This document shows positions 1-11,600 of a stretch of DNA of 64,000 nt, piece by piece (the first letter of the stretch is position 1; each line of letters opens with the position of its first letter). This stretch comes from Cristatella mucedo. Taxonomy: Eukaryota; Bryozoa; Phylactolaemata; Cristatellidae. Made by a program: the position numbers and the translations under genes. The DNA lies in the NCBI GenBank assembly GCA_009760855.2, contig WPIO01000002.1, positions 3,619,001 through 3,683,000 on the forward strand, given 5' to 3'. The notes beneath the pieces were generated by a model. That model was not told the origin of the DNA, did not search any database, and worked only from the letters and a program-made list of their open reading frames with translations.

Positions 1-2576
1 CCTCCCGTTTCGGAATAGCTTCTTCTGCTGAGAGTCTGAATCAGCTGCTCATAGTTTTCAGCCTTGTGATTGCTTACAAAGCCACGAACAACTCTGCGAA
101 ATTGTTCCAAGCCACTTTCTCTGTCCTGTTCAGCTTCTTTGCGAATTGTTCGCACTGTCTGATATTTTCTTCTGCGGCCCGACTTGGATATCAACTTTGA
201 CCTTTGCCTGCGACCTGTGTGAAAAATCATGTTAATAAACAGGTTAGAAATAATTGTAAGCTGTTGAATCCTAGCTGAAACCGCCATTAAGGCTCAACGG
301 GATACATTTATTTCGAAGTCTCCAATGACCTCCTCGCCACAGTCGCCCTACTTCAAGGCACCCGCAGGATATTGTCGTCTGGGTAGCCCTTGTTGAGAGT
401 ATTGAGTGAGCCATAGGTAGAGATGGAAATTTTTTGATGATATGAAGAAGCGAGGCTTTGATGCTTCTGATTGGACGGCTTACCAATAGGCGTGATCCAC
501 TCTGGTTTTAGGTGATTCCCATCGCCTTGCATAGCCCGGCCGCGATGTTGCAGCAGCGCAGCTTTTCGGGCTGTAAAAAAAACGTTGGTGACTCAGTCTC
601 CGTTCCAGTATTTCAAACTTTCAGCCATCTAATTCCGCTAATTGAGACTATAATACTACTTTTTTATAGGGCATTACGACAATTAAATCTCTATCTAGGC
701 GCTTTACATATGCTGGAGGTACCGGAGCCCTAAACTCTGGTCGCTACAGACAAGCACTTTACAACTGAGGCAAACTATAGTGGCCTAGATATAAAAAGCC
801 CAGAATTGAACTTGTTATGACCAAGATCTCTGATCGTATGGCTGAGGTCATACTGGTTGAGGAAGTGTGACTAAACTCCTCATCCGGGAAACTATAATCT
901 GGATCTGCAATATCTTAATCGCTGAATCACTTGCTGCTCTTTCCTAAAGATGCTGATCAGTCTCCGGTGAGAACGTAGAGAAACAGGGTGAGCTCTGGTC
1001 AGTGTGATACCGGGACGATCAACGAAGGAATGTGTACAGAAGGATACGTGATGCGAGGCGTGGTCTTACTAGTTCGACGTCTGAAATGATCCACGTTGCG
1101 GATGTAGCAGTTGCTAGTCAGCTGGTTGCCACAAATTCTTGAAATAGCAAACTTCATTGCTCTCTTTTCTCTTAGTTTCTAGTGTGTCAACCTACACAAT
1201 TATATAAATTGAAATACATGATTTCGCACATTACCCAAAGCTATGCAAGAAATTCCATCTAGTAAGCAGTAATTGTTCGCTTTCGTGACCTTCAAGAGTT
1301 TTTTCCAGTATTCGCATGGGAAATAAGGTGCTTAGAGATTGCCTTTATCCAAACAGGATGCCGAAATACGCATTGTAAGCTTAGCACATCTTTAGCTTTT
1401 GCTTTCGCGGAGTACATGTATGCTCTAGACTTGATAAATTGTCCATGCGAGTAGGTAAATGCATCGTCTGGGTGCAAGCAACCTCTTGATGCCATGTAAA
1501 ACAAATATGTTTTTTTCTTATTCTCTTGTTCGTTAATAACCTAAATTAAAATGTTATGATAAGTAAGGCACATAGGCTGTTACACTTCCATTGACACTAC
1601 TTTATACTGTTATTTCCGCACAACTCGCACTAATTGGGATAGTGACCCAACTCGCGATGAATGTAGAAACCTGACTTCCATAACGTGCCTAACAGAAAAA
1701 CTGAAAAAGTTTCAAACTATCATTTACCTGACCACAGAAGCAAAGTTTTCGAGGAACAATAGCAATTTTATATTTATTCTAGTCGTAAGAGATTAGAAAA
1801 ACACACCTTTAATCCAAGGGCAAGCACATTGCAAACGGTTACCTGCTGGAATATTAGGTGTGTCAGAGTTATGATTATTATGAACCAGGTGTTTTATAAT
1901 CTACTGATTAAATCAAATATAATGGCACTTGAGGTGATCACGAGTAATTTTATCGGCAAGCTTCATGCCTGAATTCTAGACAACCCCTTGGGCTGTGGAC
2001 ATACAGCTAGATAACAAGAAAGCACACACACTCATGATTTAGGTTTGGCCACTATTGATTGTTAACATGTTGAGCTATCTTTTGAATTCCTCACAGTGCT
2101 TCTGCTTCTAAAAATGTGGTGCAGTACTTCGAGGCATTACATTTCACCAGTATTATTTTAAGCAGCTTTAAAATAAGTCTGTCTCCCGTATTACGAAAAC
2201 AGTGATTGACGAGTAAGACTTTAGTTTTGAACCCTCTATCTGAGTTAGTAGCAGAGCTGTCTTATGTTTTACGTGTGTGTGTATGCGTGTGTGTGTGCGT
2301 GCGTGTGTGCCTTAGCTCTATGCGCGTGTGACCTGTAACCTGCGTAATGGAGCCGGGTTGGCATTTTGCTCAAAGTGCGTTGCCTGAACAGTGGACCATC
2401 TGCTTACGCTCCGTTTCAGCTGACAGGCGAAAGCGCTACTCCCAGGAGCAGGCAAATCCAGGACCTCAGAGAGCAGAATCCACAATGCGTCCACCAAGAG
2501 TCCACCGGGAAGACCCACAGTTTTGCTTGTATCAACATCGTATGGCCTTTCAAGTGAAATTGGTTTTAGTTCAATT
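1..2576 (-). CDS. Unrecognised gene, partial: two phase-compatible exons running off the left edge
   Basis: Two stretches on the minus strand look coding although neither has an ATG. Exon 2340-2576 (237 nt) follows an acceptor ending gccgcag, stays open for 78 codons (about 76 residues reading ...RPYDVDTSKTVGLPGG... and LLVDALWILLSEVLDL) and ends at a CAG/GTTACAG donor. Exon 1-207 follows a gtcgcag acceptor, stays open to the window edge, and is very basic at first (RRRKYQTVRTIRKEAEQ), then probably helical (EQFRRVVRGFVSNHKAENY). The phases fit: the first exon ends with AG and the next starts with G. A further open stretch at about 2617-2735 may be an upstream exon, but its link would need either a 41-nt intron or a donor inside it. 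The F...K...Y..L pattern loosely recalls harmonin-like helical modules, which is speculation. I do not recognise the family. The gene would be the next one downstream of gene A on the same strand. Confidence 0.4.
655..735 (-). repeat. SINE/LINE 3' tail fragment
   Basis: It matches the terminal hairpin region shared by the LINEs and SINEs of this window, read on the minus strand (aagcgcctagatagagattt). The tRNA-like head is missing, so it is a 5'-truncated copy. Confidence 0.6.
2269..2313. repeat. GT-rich simple repeat
   Basis: Imperfect (GT)n with interspersed GC steps, next to the donor of the putative exon 2340-2576. Confidence 0.8.
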
Positions 2577-3200
2577 CTGCGGCATTGTCAGTGAAGAGCA
2601 ATATCAGCACTTGTAACTTCTGCATGTCCAAAAGCTCCGCAAGAATTGATTCCAAATTCTTGAAGTCTGTTCTTGTGCAAGGGTCTGGTTCTACCTGCGC
2701 CGATACTGTCTCTGAAAGATCGCATTTGTAACGCAGGCAACCGCTCACTCTATGCTGAGACGATACTGGCTTACAGTCGGAAGCGGATGTACAATAGATC
2801 AGTGCGAACAAATTTAATTTCTGGAGTTTGTATCTTTTCTTGGATACTTTCACAGACGAGTAATAAGGTTTCGGTTGTGAGATTAACATTTATTGAAAAT
2901 TAATATTAAAAAATATTTAAATGCAGTGAAGATATTACCACCTCGTCGAGCAGGTTCTGGGCAGCGTAACATTCGTGTATCTTACGTTTATTCTTTAGTG
3001 ATCTGAAAATTAGATTGGATAGCGAAAATCAGCGGTTAATTCCTGCTGCTGCAGCAGTAATAATTAAGTTCAACTCAAGGGGCCAATTCATGCTCCGTAT
3101 GATGGCTTTCCATGATGGCTTTGCATGTTTCTATGCGAATCTTCTAGGTGCTCACGAAGAAGAAGAGAGACACATGTCTCGTGAGCTGGCCAATCGCCTC

Positions 3201-3985
3201 TAGTAATAATAATAACAATAATAATAACAAATTTGAGAAAGCGCTCTAAGAGAACTCAATTTTTTTCTAGGTGCTTTAAATTTGCTGCAAAGGAAGCACG
3301 GTCGAATGGTTAATAGTAGCTTGCTCAATAAACGACAAGAATAACAGGGGTGAAATGCATGCAAGTCAGCATGCAAGTATGATTAGTGGCTGCATGCACA
3401 GTGTTAGCACGCATAAGCACATAAAGGATGAATCGCAGGAAACCACCAAATGCTGCGAAAAATAGATACGTTTTTAGTTTCGTTTTAAATGAGGTCAAAT
3501 CAAGAGATGTCGTAACGCAAGTCGGAGTGAGTTCCAGGCTTTGAGGGCATACGAACTAAAATCAGGGTCTCCAAAAAAATATGAGGTTTGCACGAGGTAT
3601 AAGTAAACAACTAGATTCCGGAAAGCGGGTGATACGATGTTTGGCCTCGTGGGAGAGTAGATCTGATAAGTAGGATGAAGCCAAAGAATGAAGAGACCTA
3701 AAAAGTGAGTGACAAAACCTTGAAGCCGATGCATGGTTCACTGGGAGCCAATGCCGGTTGGCTAGAAGTGATGAGATGTGGCAACTGCGATGCTCACGAC
3801 AGACAAGCCTAGCTGCAAAGTTTTGCATCAGCTCTAAGCGCCTGATTGCAAAGGCCGGTAGACCAGAAAGCAGTGAGTTACAGAAGTCAAGATTGGATGT
3901 CACAAATGCATTAACCAACTTGGATGTGGTATCCCTGTCTAAACAAGCCCGAATTTTAGCAATGTTATGTATCTGAATTTAGGCA
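3201..3985 (-). mobile_element. CR1/L2-type LINE, 3' fragment (5' truncated, decayed)
   Basis: On the minus strand this is the C-terminal end of LINE ORF2 plus the 3' UTR. The translation carries the family's signatures in order: VNAFVTSNLDFCNSLLSGLP, then AARLVCREHRSCH, NRHWLPV and SDLLSHEAKHR, split by frameshifts. The 3' hairpin tail lies at about 3235-3280, followed outward by a TAA/CAA microsatellite (3203-3230), which is the element's simple-repeat terminus. It is clearly older than the copy at 14393, whose frame is still open. Confidence 0.85.
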
Positions 3986-6125
3986 GATTTGACTGCACGA
4001 GAACGTATTATCTGTGGTTAGAAAATAAATTAGTAGGCTTAGAAGTTATCTCCCCAAAACCAAGAATTTATCCTCCAGATTTAGCAATCATTTAAATAAT
4101 GTGAAGAGATGGAACGATTTTGAAATATTTAGAAACACCAAGGTCGTCTGCTGGGAGATGGCGAAGAAATCGCTTGCCAGAGAGAACATGTTACAGCAAC
4201 CATTGGTTTTTGGGGCGATTACTCTACCAATTGAGCTAATGAGACTGAATTTCTGTGGAAGAGCGCTTGCCTTTTATTTAAATGACCAATGCTATCGTCA
4301 AAGTAAACCTCGGTATACTGTTTGAATACACGCGAGTGTCAATAGATTATCGTTGCAATAGATTATCGAGTTGCAACCATTATGTCTGCTTCGGTCGGCG
4401 ACTCGAAACCTATATTTCAATGTCGGCTTAAATTCAGTGATGGGAAATCGTCAAGCAAGTTTCTTTTGATGTAAGTATATGGCATCAAAACTATTAACGC
4501 ATTTGTAACATTGCTTCTAGGTTAGTGCAATGCCGTCTATTTTAGACTGTTGGTCAGTGCTCTCAATTGTATGCCGCTACTGAAAAGTTCTGAAGCCCGT
4601 CTGGTTTCTCGTCAACGAGTAGTAGCTAGACAAAACCAATTCTGTATGAGCTTCACTTGCCCCTATCAAAAATCGAATCAATTTACACTTCCTGTATCTG
4701 ACTTAAAGGTTGCCTAACTTGTTGGTGCCAGCCTACTTATCCGACCCTTTTGCTCCTCCAGTGTGCTTTCGCACCAGCTTATCCTCGGCATGTAGTCATA
4801 AAAGTCGCTGAGGGTCCTACAAAGGGATTTGCAGTGCAAGAGTGTGATGCCCGAGTTAAGCCTTGCTCAAGTGCTAATCATTCGCGCATTCCCTGTTGCA
4901 GGATGTAAAAGTAGTCGCGTCGCTACTGGTTATAGCGAGCTCCGAAGCGTTCTTTGCCAGCAGCGTCGTGTGGTCGGTCTGCTGCCGGCAGAAGTCGTCA
5001 TGCCGAAGACGCGGTGGGGTGGCTGCAGCAGGAAACTCTGAAGGTCAAGGGAAAAGAGAGCTGCTAGCATGCGAGACTGGCGATAAATCGTCACTCCCGA
5101 CAGGCCGCGGGCTTTCTGGCCTCTCCAGTAGAGGAAGCGCTGATGCAGGCGTATTTCCGCCTTCCCTGAAGCTAATTGATGCCGAGGCGGAGTGCCGCTG
5201 GTGGCTCGGATGGCTTCCATAGATTGACATGGACATCCGAATGCAGTGCCGACGCAACTAAACGACGGGCAATCTAACGATTTCGCTGAGACCGAATAAA
5301 GTAAGTTCCTCAAGGAGAGATGTCAAGGAGTCGCCCCTCAACTAACTGAAATCTTTTGGTGGTCTAGTCTTCGGGTCGAAAGCACCGGCAGTCTGAAAAT
5401 CGTTTGCGGCTATGGTCACTACCTGAAATGGCCTTTCATCCTTAAGTTTCAGATACAACGCACCTGTTCTGGTCAGCTTTCCTGCGCCCCAGTGAACCAG
5501 AGTGCTTTCTTTTGTTTCAGTATGAGTTTCGTGTAAATATGTGCATGATTAATCGCATGCTACTTGCCAGAGGTTTTTACGAAGCATTGCCCACGAGTTC
5601 TTGACGTACGGTTTCGCATATTGGCATAAGAATAAGAATTGTTTGCCTTTGCATGCTTGATCAATAACTCTTGAATATTGATTCCAATGCAGCCAGTTGT
5701 AAAGCGCCTGGATAGAGATTAAGTGCTCTTAAGGTGCTTTACAACGAGATACTATTGGTGCTACCAGTGCACGATTCAGTTTTACCTGCTATTTGCCAGA
5801 TGTCACACTAAACTATGGCTCTGAGTGTCATCTGATTCACTTCAGCATTGCTGGAATAAGCAAGATACCTTATAGGTTTTGCTTGCTTGTCATGCCAGTA
5901 TACTGTGTGTGAAACTAAACTTTAGTCACTGATTAATTCTTTTGCAAGGAGCTGTAAATGCAACCAGGTGGAAGTTGAGTTCACTCGATAACATATGAAA
6001 AAGCCATATTTTGATTTTATCATTATTCACTTTGCTTGTAATCCATCTGAATTACACAGGTCAAGGAAGGTGGGAATACCTTACAGACGTATTTTGAGTA
6101 AATATGGAGAATGTGCTGTCTTTAT
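3986..6125. other. Intergenic; small GC-rich pocket, otherwise unassigned
   Basis: Mostly AT-rich without recognisable genes. A more GC-rich pocket at about 4890-5260 has open frames on both strands. On the minus strand, a pyrimidine-rich tract and CAG near 5040 precede about 46 open codons (PPRLRHDDFCRQQTDHTTLL and on), so an exon of the partial gene at the left edge is possible but unproven. A tRNA-like A-box motif occurs near 4214-4250 on the minus strand, and a SINE/LINE tail sits at about 5690-5755. Confidence 0.35.
5690..5755 (+). repeat. SINE/LINE 3' tail fragment
   Basis: It contains taaagcgcctggatagagat followed by tctta and a GGTGCTTTA arm, so it is the shared 3' hairpin without a body. 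Confidence 0.65.
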
Positions 6126-6129
6126 TTTG

Positions 6130-8375
6130 ACCTCTGACTAAGCTCACTGCGCGCCCTCGCCCAGACGGCCTACGGTTCACCACACACATTAATCCAGCTA
6201 AGTCTGCTAAGCGAAAGCTTCAAAAAGCGTAAGAAGTATCAGGACTGACTGTCCATCGACAGGCATTAGAGGACTACTGTAAATCGTACCAATCAATCCT
6301 AGTAAAGGCCAAGTCTAGCTTCTATAAAAACATTGTTAAATTGCAGATGCACAATCCAAAAATGCTGATGTCGACGATTAACCATCTCCTCAACCAATCC
6401 CAGGTTAGCTCATTACCCAATCATCCCAATGATGATCTAGCTGCTCGCTTCTCTAGCTTCTTTGTCCAGAAGATAGACAAGATCAGGGAGTCCATCCCTA
6501 CGATGGCCGCACCCCCTAGAATGCTGTCCCTCAATTCCTTGCAGCATCTCAATGTCTACACTCAAGGGGGTCACTAGTGACCTCGTTCCGAAGTTTATAT
6601 CCCAATCAAAGATGACAACAAGTCCTTTGGACCATATTCACACTCTCCTGCTTCTACAGTACATTTGTCTGCTGCTGCCATGCATAACTAACATCATTAC
6701 AACGTCATTAGCCTCAGGTAATGTCCCAGCACCTCTCAAAAGGGCTGTAGTCATGCCACTACTCAAGAAAGCAACACTAGACCAAGGGAACTGGAGCAAC
6801 TATCCCCAGCCTTCCTTCTACCATTCCTACCAAAAACACTGGAACGAATCGTGGCAGACCAGCTGAACTCATTTATTGAAACTTCAAGCCTTGCTAGTAA
6901 GTTTCAGTCTGGTTTTAGAGCTAATCACTCCACAGAGTCAGCCTTCCTTCGGGTGTACAACGACCTACTTAGGAATGCAGACATGGGTAGAATATCTGCT
7001 TGTTTTGCTCGATCTTTTGGCAGCCTTTGATACTATCGATCACCAAGTTCTTCTTGAGCGCCTCCCATCTCACCTGGGCATCACTGGCGCTGCTCTGGAA
7101 TGGTTCAGGTCCTATCTCAGTGGGAGATTCTAAAGTATTAATGTGAATGGACAAAGATCATCAGAGGTACCTCTGAAATATGTAGTACCTCAAGGCTCCG
7201 TGCTTTGGTCCTGTTCTTTTCACAGTTTATACTATCCCTTATGCCGATGTGATTGCCAAGCACAATCTAGGCTTCACTTCTATGCGGATGGCACTCAATT
7301 GTACCTTTGCTTTGATCCCTGCCAGCCCTCGAGCACGCCGAATTATTCTCTCAACTCCATTGCTGCAAGTATTGATGACATCCACATACGGATGGCAGCA
7401 AATTTTCTAAAATTGAATGATGATAAAACCAACTTACTAGTTATGGGTAAACCAAGTGTGGTTCAGAAATTGGAAAGGCTAACGCTCAAAATCGGCTCTG
7501 TCAGCATATCTTCTGTTAGATATGCATGAAATCTAGGTGTCATGTTCCAAAGTGACCTTTCTTTAAACGACCACATCAGCTCCACAGTCAAGTCTGCCTA
7601 CTTTCAGCTGCGTAATATTGCTAAAATTCGGGCTTGTTTAGACAGGGATACCATAGCTAAGTTAGTCGATGCATTTGTGACATCCCGTCTGGACTTCTGT
7701 ATTTCACTGCTTTCTGGTCTGCCAGCCTGTGCAATCAGGCGCTTACAGCTGGTGCAAAACTCTGCAGCAAGGCTTATCTGTCGTGAGCGTGGCAGTTGCC
7801 ACAGCACACAACTTCTCGCCGACCTGCAAAAGCTCCCAGTCAAGCAACGCATCAACTTAAAGGTTTTGTCACTCACTTTTAGGTCACTTCATTCTTTGAC
7901 TCCAGCCTACCTATCAGATTTACTCCCCTCAGGCTAGGCATCGTAGCCCCCACTTTTCAGATTCTAACTGTTTAATTATACCTCGTACAAACCTCAAATC
8001 TTTTGGAGACCGTGCCTTTAGTTCGTATGATTCCAAAGTGGGGAAATCACTCCCGACTTCCGTAATGACATCCCCTGACTTGACCACATTTATAAAGAAG
8101 TTAAAATCACTCCTATTGATTACAGCATTTAGTGGGTCCCTGTGATTAGTTCTTTATTTGCTTATCCGTGCTGACAGTGCATGCTGCCACTAACCGCACT
8201 TGCATGCTGACCCCTTGCATGTCACCCCTAACTATTTTATTCTTGTCGTTTGTTGTGCATGCTAATATTAACCATTTAATCATGCTTCCTTTGCACCAAA
8301 TGTAAAGCGCCTAGAAAGAGATTGATTCTCTGAGGGCGCTTTATCAAGTGTGTTGTTATTATTGAGTAAATATAC
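6130..8375 (+). mobile_element. CR1/L2-type LINE, long but decayed copy (reverse transcriptase)
   Basis: This is the longest recognisable LINE in the window. Successive frames give the stretch before the reverse transcriptase (SRFFVQKIDKIRES-like, near 6450), the early RT block (SGNVPAPLKRAVVMPLLKKA, near 6720), [12 protein letters not shown] (near 6910), [15 protein letters not shown] (near 7020) and YADGTQLYLCF (near 7280). Known elements of this kind need F/YADD in the last block; here the second aspartate is glycine, so the catalytic motif is broken, and the frame is shifted at least five times. The C-terminal part (7542-7937) and the 3' UTR with the hairpin tail and a short ATT-type end (8299-8370) follow. 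No endonuclease domain is readable, so it is 5' truncated. Confidence 0.88.
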
Positions 8376-8605
8376 ATATTTTTTTGTCTTTACCATCCAA
8401 TCTTGCCGTGATTTGCATTTGATCTCGACCTGCCGACTGTTAAAACCTAATAAATTAAAAGCAAATACCATTTCCTACTAAGAGCATACTTCAAGGTTAA
8501 GTGATCTCTAAGATCATGCTCTTTTTAAACTTATTCATGTCGATTTGAATGTGGATCTCACTCTGGTCGCCAAAGAATGATAGCACTGTTTGCTCTGAAG
8601 GTAGC

Positions 8606-8611
8606 TTTATT
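8606..8611 (-). promoter_or_regulatory. Polyadenylation signal of GNBP copy A
   Basis: AATAAA on the minus strand, 20 nt past the stop codon of gene A. Genes B and C have the same signal very close to their stops, so short 3' UTRs appear to be a shared trait of the cluster. Confidence 0.6.
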
Positions 8612-8631
8612 GTCACTGTTTGCTTTAGTGT

Positions 8632-11600
8632 CTAGACAAGCTGCCACATTTTGACCGATTTTACTTGCATCGCCGCACCCTCTCCTTGCCAGGTTGGGTA
8701 CCACTGGTTCTTGGCATTCCAAAACTTTTCCGGACCATTTGAATCGGAGTTGCTCCATGGCTTGGGAGATCCACCCACATTGGTCAAGCCATCTGGGATA
8801 AAGCCATTGGTGCCGCCGACCGCAACGTTGAGGATGAGATAAAACTAAAAGAACAATGACATTAACTACTCCGGGAAAAGTATATAGGCTATGCATTTAC
8901 ATAATCACTTGTCGTGCGAGCAATAGAGAAAGTGACCGTCCCTCGAAAATTAACAGACAAACTAATTTCACACAAGTGCAATTAGTTGAACAGAATCATA
9001 TTCATTTGCGTAAAGCACCCTATACCTATAAAGGGCAGCTACCAAATGTTTCGCATATTTCATTCCGGAGATATAAATTTCGTACACGAGTTCGCCAAAT
9101 CAGGAATTCAAGTATGCAAACATGCCCGAAGGAAAATCGCTACGGGGATCTTAACGAAATAGAAAATGTTGGAACAGGACTCTGACATATCTTTGGATGT
9201 CAATGGTTGATGACATAAATTCTGCAACTTTTAGCTCATTTTGTGACGGAACGCGAATAGAATGGATTCAAGGAGCGCTTACGCTTTGCAATGGTGGTGC
9301 TGCCTATCCGGCTTACGACCAAAGCGGTTAGTCACCTCGAGCTAAAGAATGAGGGAATACAGCAACCTTAAGAATAGCTACGCCATTATTCTTTCAGCTC
9401 TTGTTCGCAAACCAGCTACTACGCACATGACTTATTATCAAGCAAGTAAAAACTGTCTTCTGTAACACGCGACTCCTTAAAAAAATTCAGACATTTAAAT
9501 TGGTTTATATAACTTCCATGGCAGTGCTTTTAAGAAGCATATTCACTGTGTTTACCTTACGATGATAATTTATGTGATATAATTATGATTTTGTGAGATT
9601 TACATAGATGCATTCTGCGCCATTAAACTTTTGATTTACTGTGATTTAATATTTCGATTACACTGGTACTGTAGCGTAGTACAACATCAATACGTTGCAA
9701 AAGCAACAAGATCCAGCTTTCCTCATACATTGTAGGAAAATGCGTCTGCCAATTTCTGGAGCAAAAGCATTGGTCCGATTAAATGATTGCAGCAGACAGC
9801 CGCCCGATTATTAAGTAAATAGTTTCTAGTGTCAAGAAGCCCTAATCTTCATATATAATGTGCAAGGCACCTATAGGGTAATAGAAGCTGCAAACAAAAG
9901 TAGCAACAAATGTGATGGTAAAATAAATTATTCATTTAAATAGCCACATAAGAAAAGGAATTCTCTTTTGAGGTACTTGACAAGCGGTGAAAGTAAGCGA
10001 CCAATTATTAGAGGTTAAATGCACAGTCTCGGGATGCATAGCTACACAAAGAAAATTAAAAAAGAGCAAATTATTCGAGAAAAAGGTGGGTTTTATATAT
10101 TCTGTTAAATATTTTCAAGTCAGGAAATACCATGACTTCAGTCGCGAGTGAGTTCCTAGCATTCGGAGTACACTAACCAATCGCATATTATCCAAACGAT
10201 TTGAGGTTAGTTAGAGTTGTGGCTGAAACATTTGGGCCAGATGACCAAGTGGTACAATACCAAGCTTTATCAAGAGGCATTTTTTCTACGTTTCCCAGAG
10301 CAAAAAGAAAAAAGGAATCTAAAAGTAAGTGACAGAACCAGTGCAGTCAATACGCTGCTTGGTGGGGAGCCAGTCCGGATAGATTAGAAGTGGTTTAATG
10401 TGGCATTTTAGACGCTCGAGGAAGACAACTGTAGCTGTTGAGTTTTTATCACCTGTATGTGTCTTATTAAGTCGGCAGGAAGACCTGCTAATGGTAGGCT
10501 ACAGAAGTCAAGGCGTGACGTCACAAATGCACGGAGCAGATAAGCTGTGAACTCCTAGTCTTAGAAGTCCGAGTACATTCAATGGCAAATAGCTTATACT
10601 CAGCAGACTTAACTGTACAGCTGACGCGGTCATTCAGTAAGCCGGTCACTTCGGAACATGGCAGCTAGTTTGTGTACCGCCGCAACAGAAGATATATTGG
10701 CAAAATCTTTTTTATCTGTGAGTAGCACTACATTTTTCATAAAGAATATTTTGGTTTTATTGATATTGAATTTATTTGAGCAATTATTTCACTTCTGAGT
10801 GCGGATGTCAGCTATATATGCCGCTCTCGGGTGCAAAGAGAGCTCGATGTGCTCGAAGCCGAAGAGGACTGAAAAAGTGCAGGTACAGCTACATGTCATC
10901 TGGATATAGATAAAAACCATAAATGTGCTTGGAGATTATTTCGGTAACAGGGTGAGTGCAATTTGTGAAAGGAAGTGGACTTACTTTGAACAGATCCCTA
11001 GGCTACACCATGCATTACATGCTGATCGAATGATTGTTGCCGGTTAAAATCAACGCTCGGAAATTCCCCCTGAGGAAGTTTTTCAGTAAGTGCAATACAA
11101 GTTATACCCTGGTCAGAAAAAAATAGTCACTCAAAAAGGATTTAGGGATCAATATTTTCATTGCTGCCGAGATAACTAGTAGAAGTAGCAGAGAGACAAT
11201 ATAAACCCATGTTCAGTAAATGACATTACAAATCCTACACAGCCAGCCGAGCGAGCATACGACCCAAAAAAAATTCATCCACTAGCATTGGTGCTGCCTC
11301 TCTGACGTGATCAGCTGCTCGAAAACCGTAATAGAGCTTACTTGCTATGTTTTAGTTTTTAATGTAAGATTTTATCCGGTCTTCAACGATTCGCTTCACG
11401 GCCTTAGATAGGAATAGCAACTGGGAACTACACGGAACTGCTTAAAATCTCTATATTTAGTGATGAAGTCTTAATAAGTAGCCTACTAACACCCTTTCGC
11501 AAGATGTGTTGACAAAATCTGAGGCGAAGGAAATATATATTGTTATTTTTGTGAAGAGGTAGAAATTCTATTCATTAAAGAAGGTGAAAGTAGAAACCAA

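Larger units (their letters stand above)
208..2339. other. Putative 2.1-kb intron of the partial gene; mostly unassigned AT-rich DNA
   Basis: No coding exon stands out here. It holds a minus-strand copy of the shared SINE/LINE 3' tail at about 655-735 (with aaatctctatctaggcgctt) and a GT-rich simple repeat at about 2269-2313. The rest shows nothing I can name. Confidence 0.4.
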
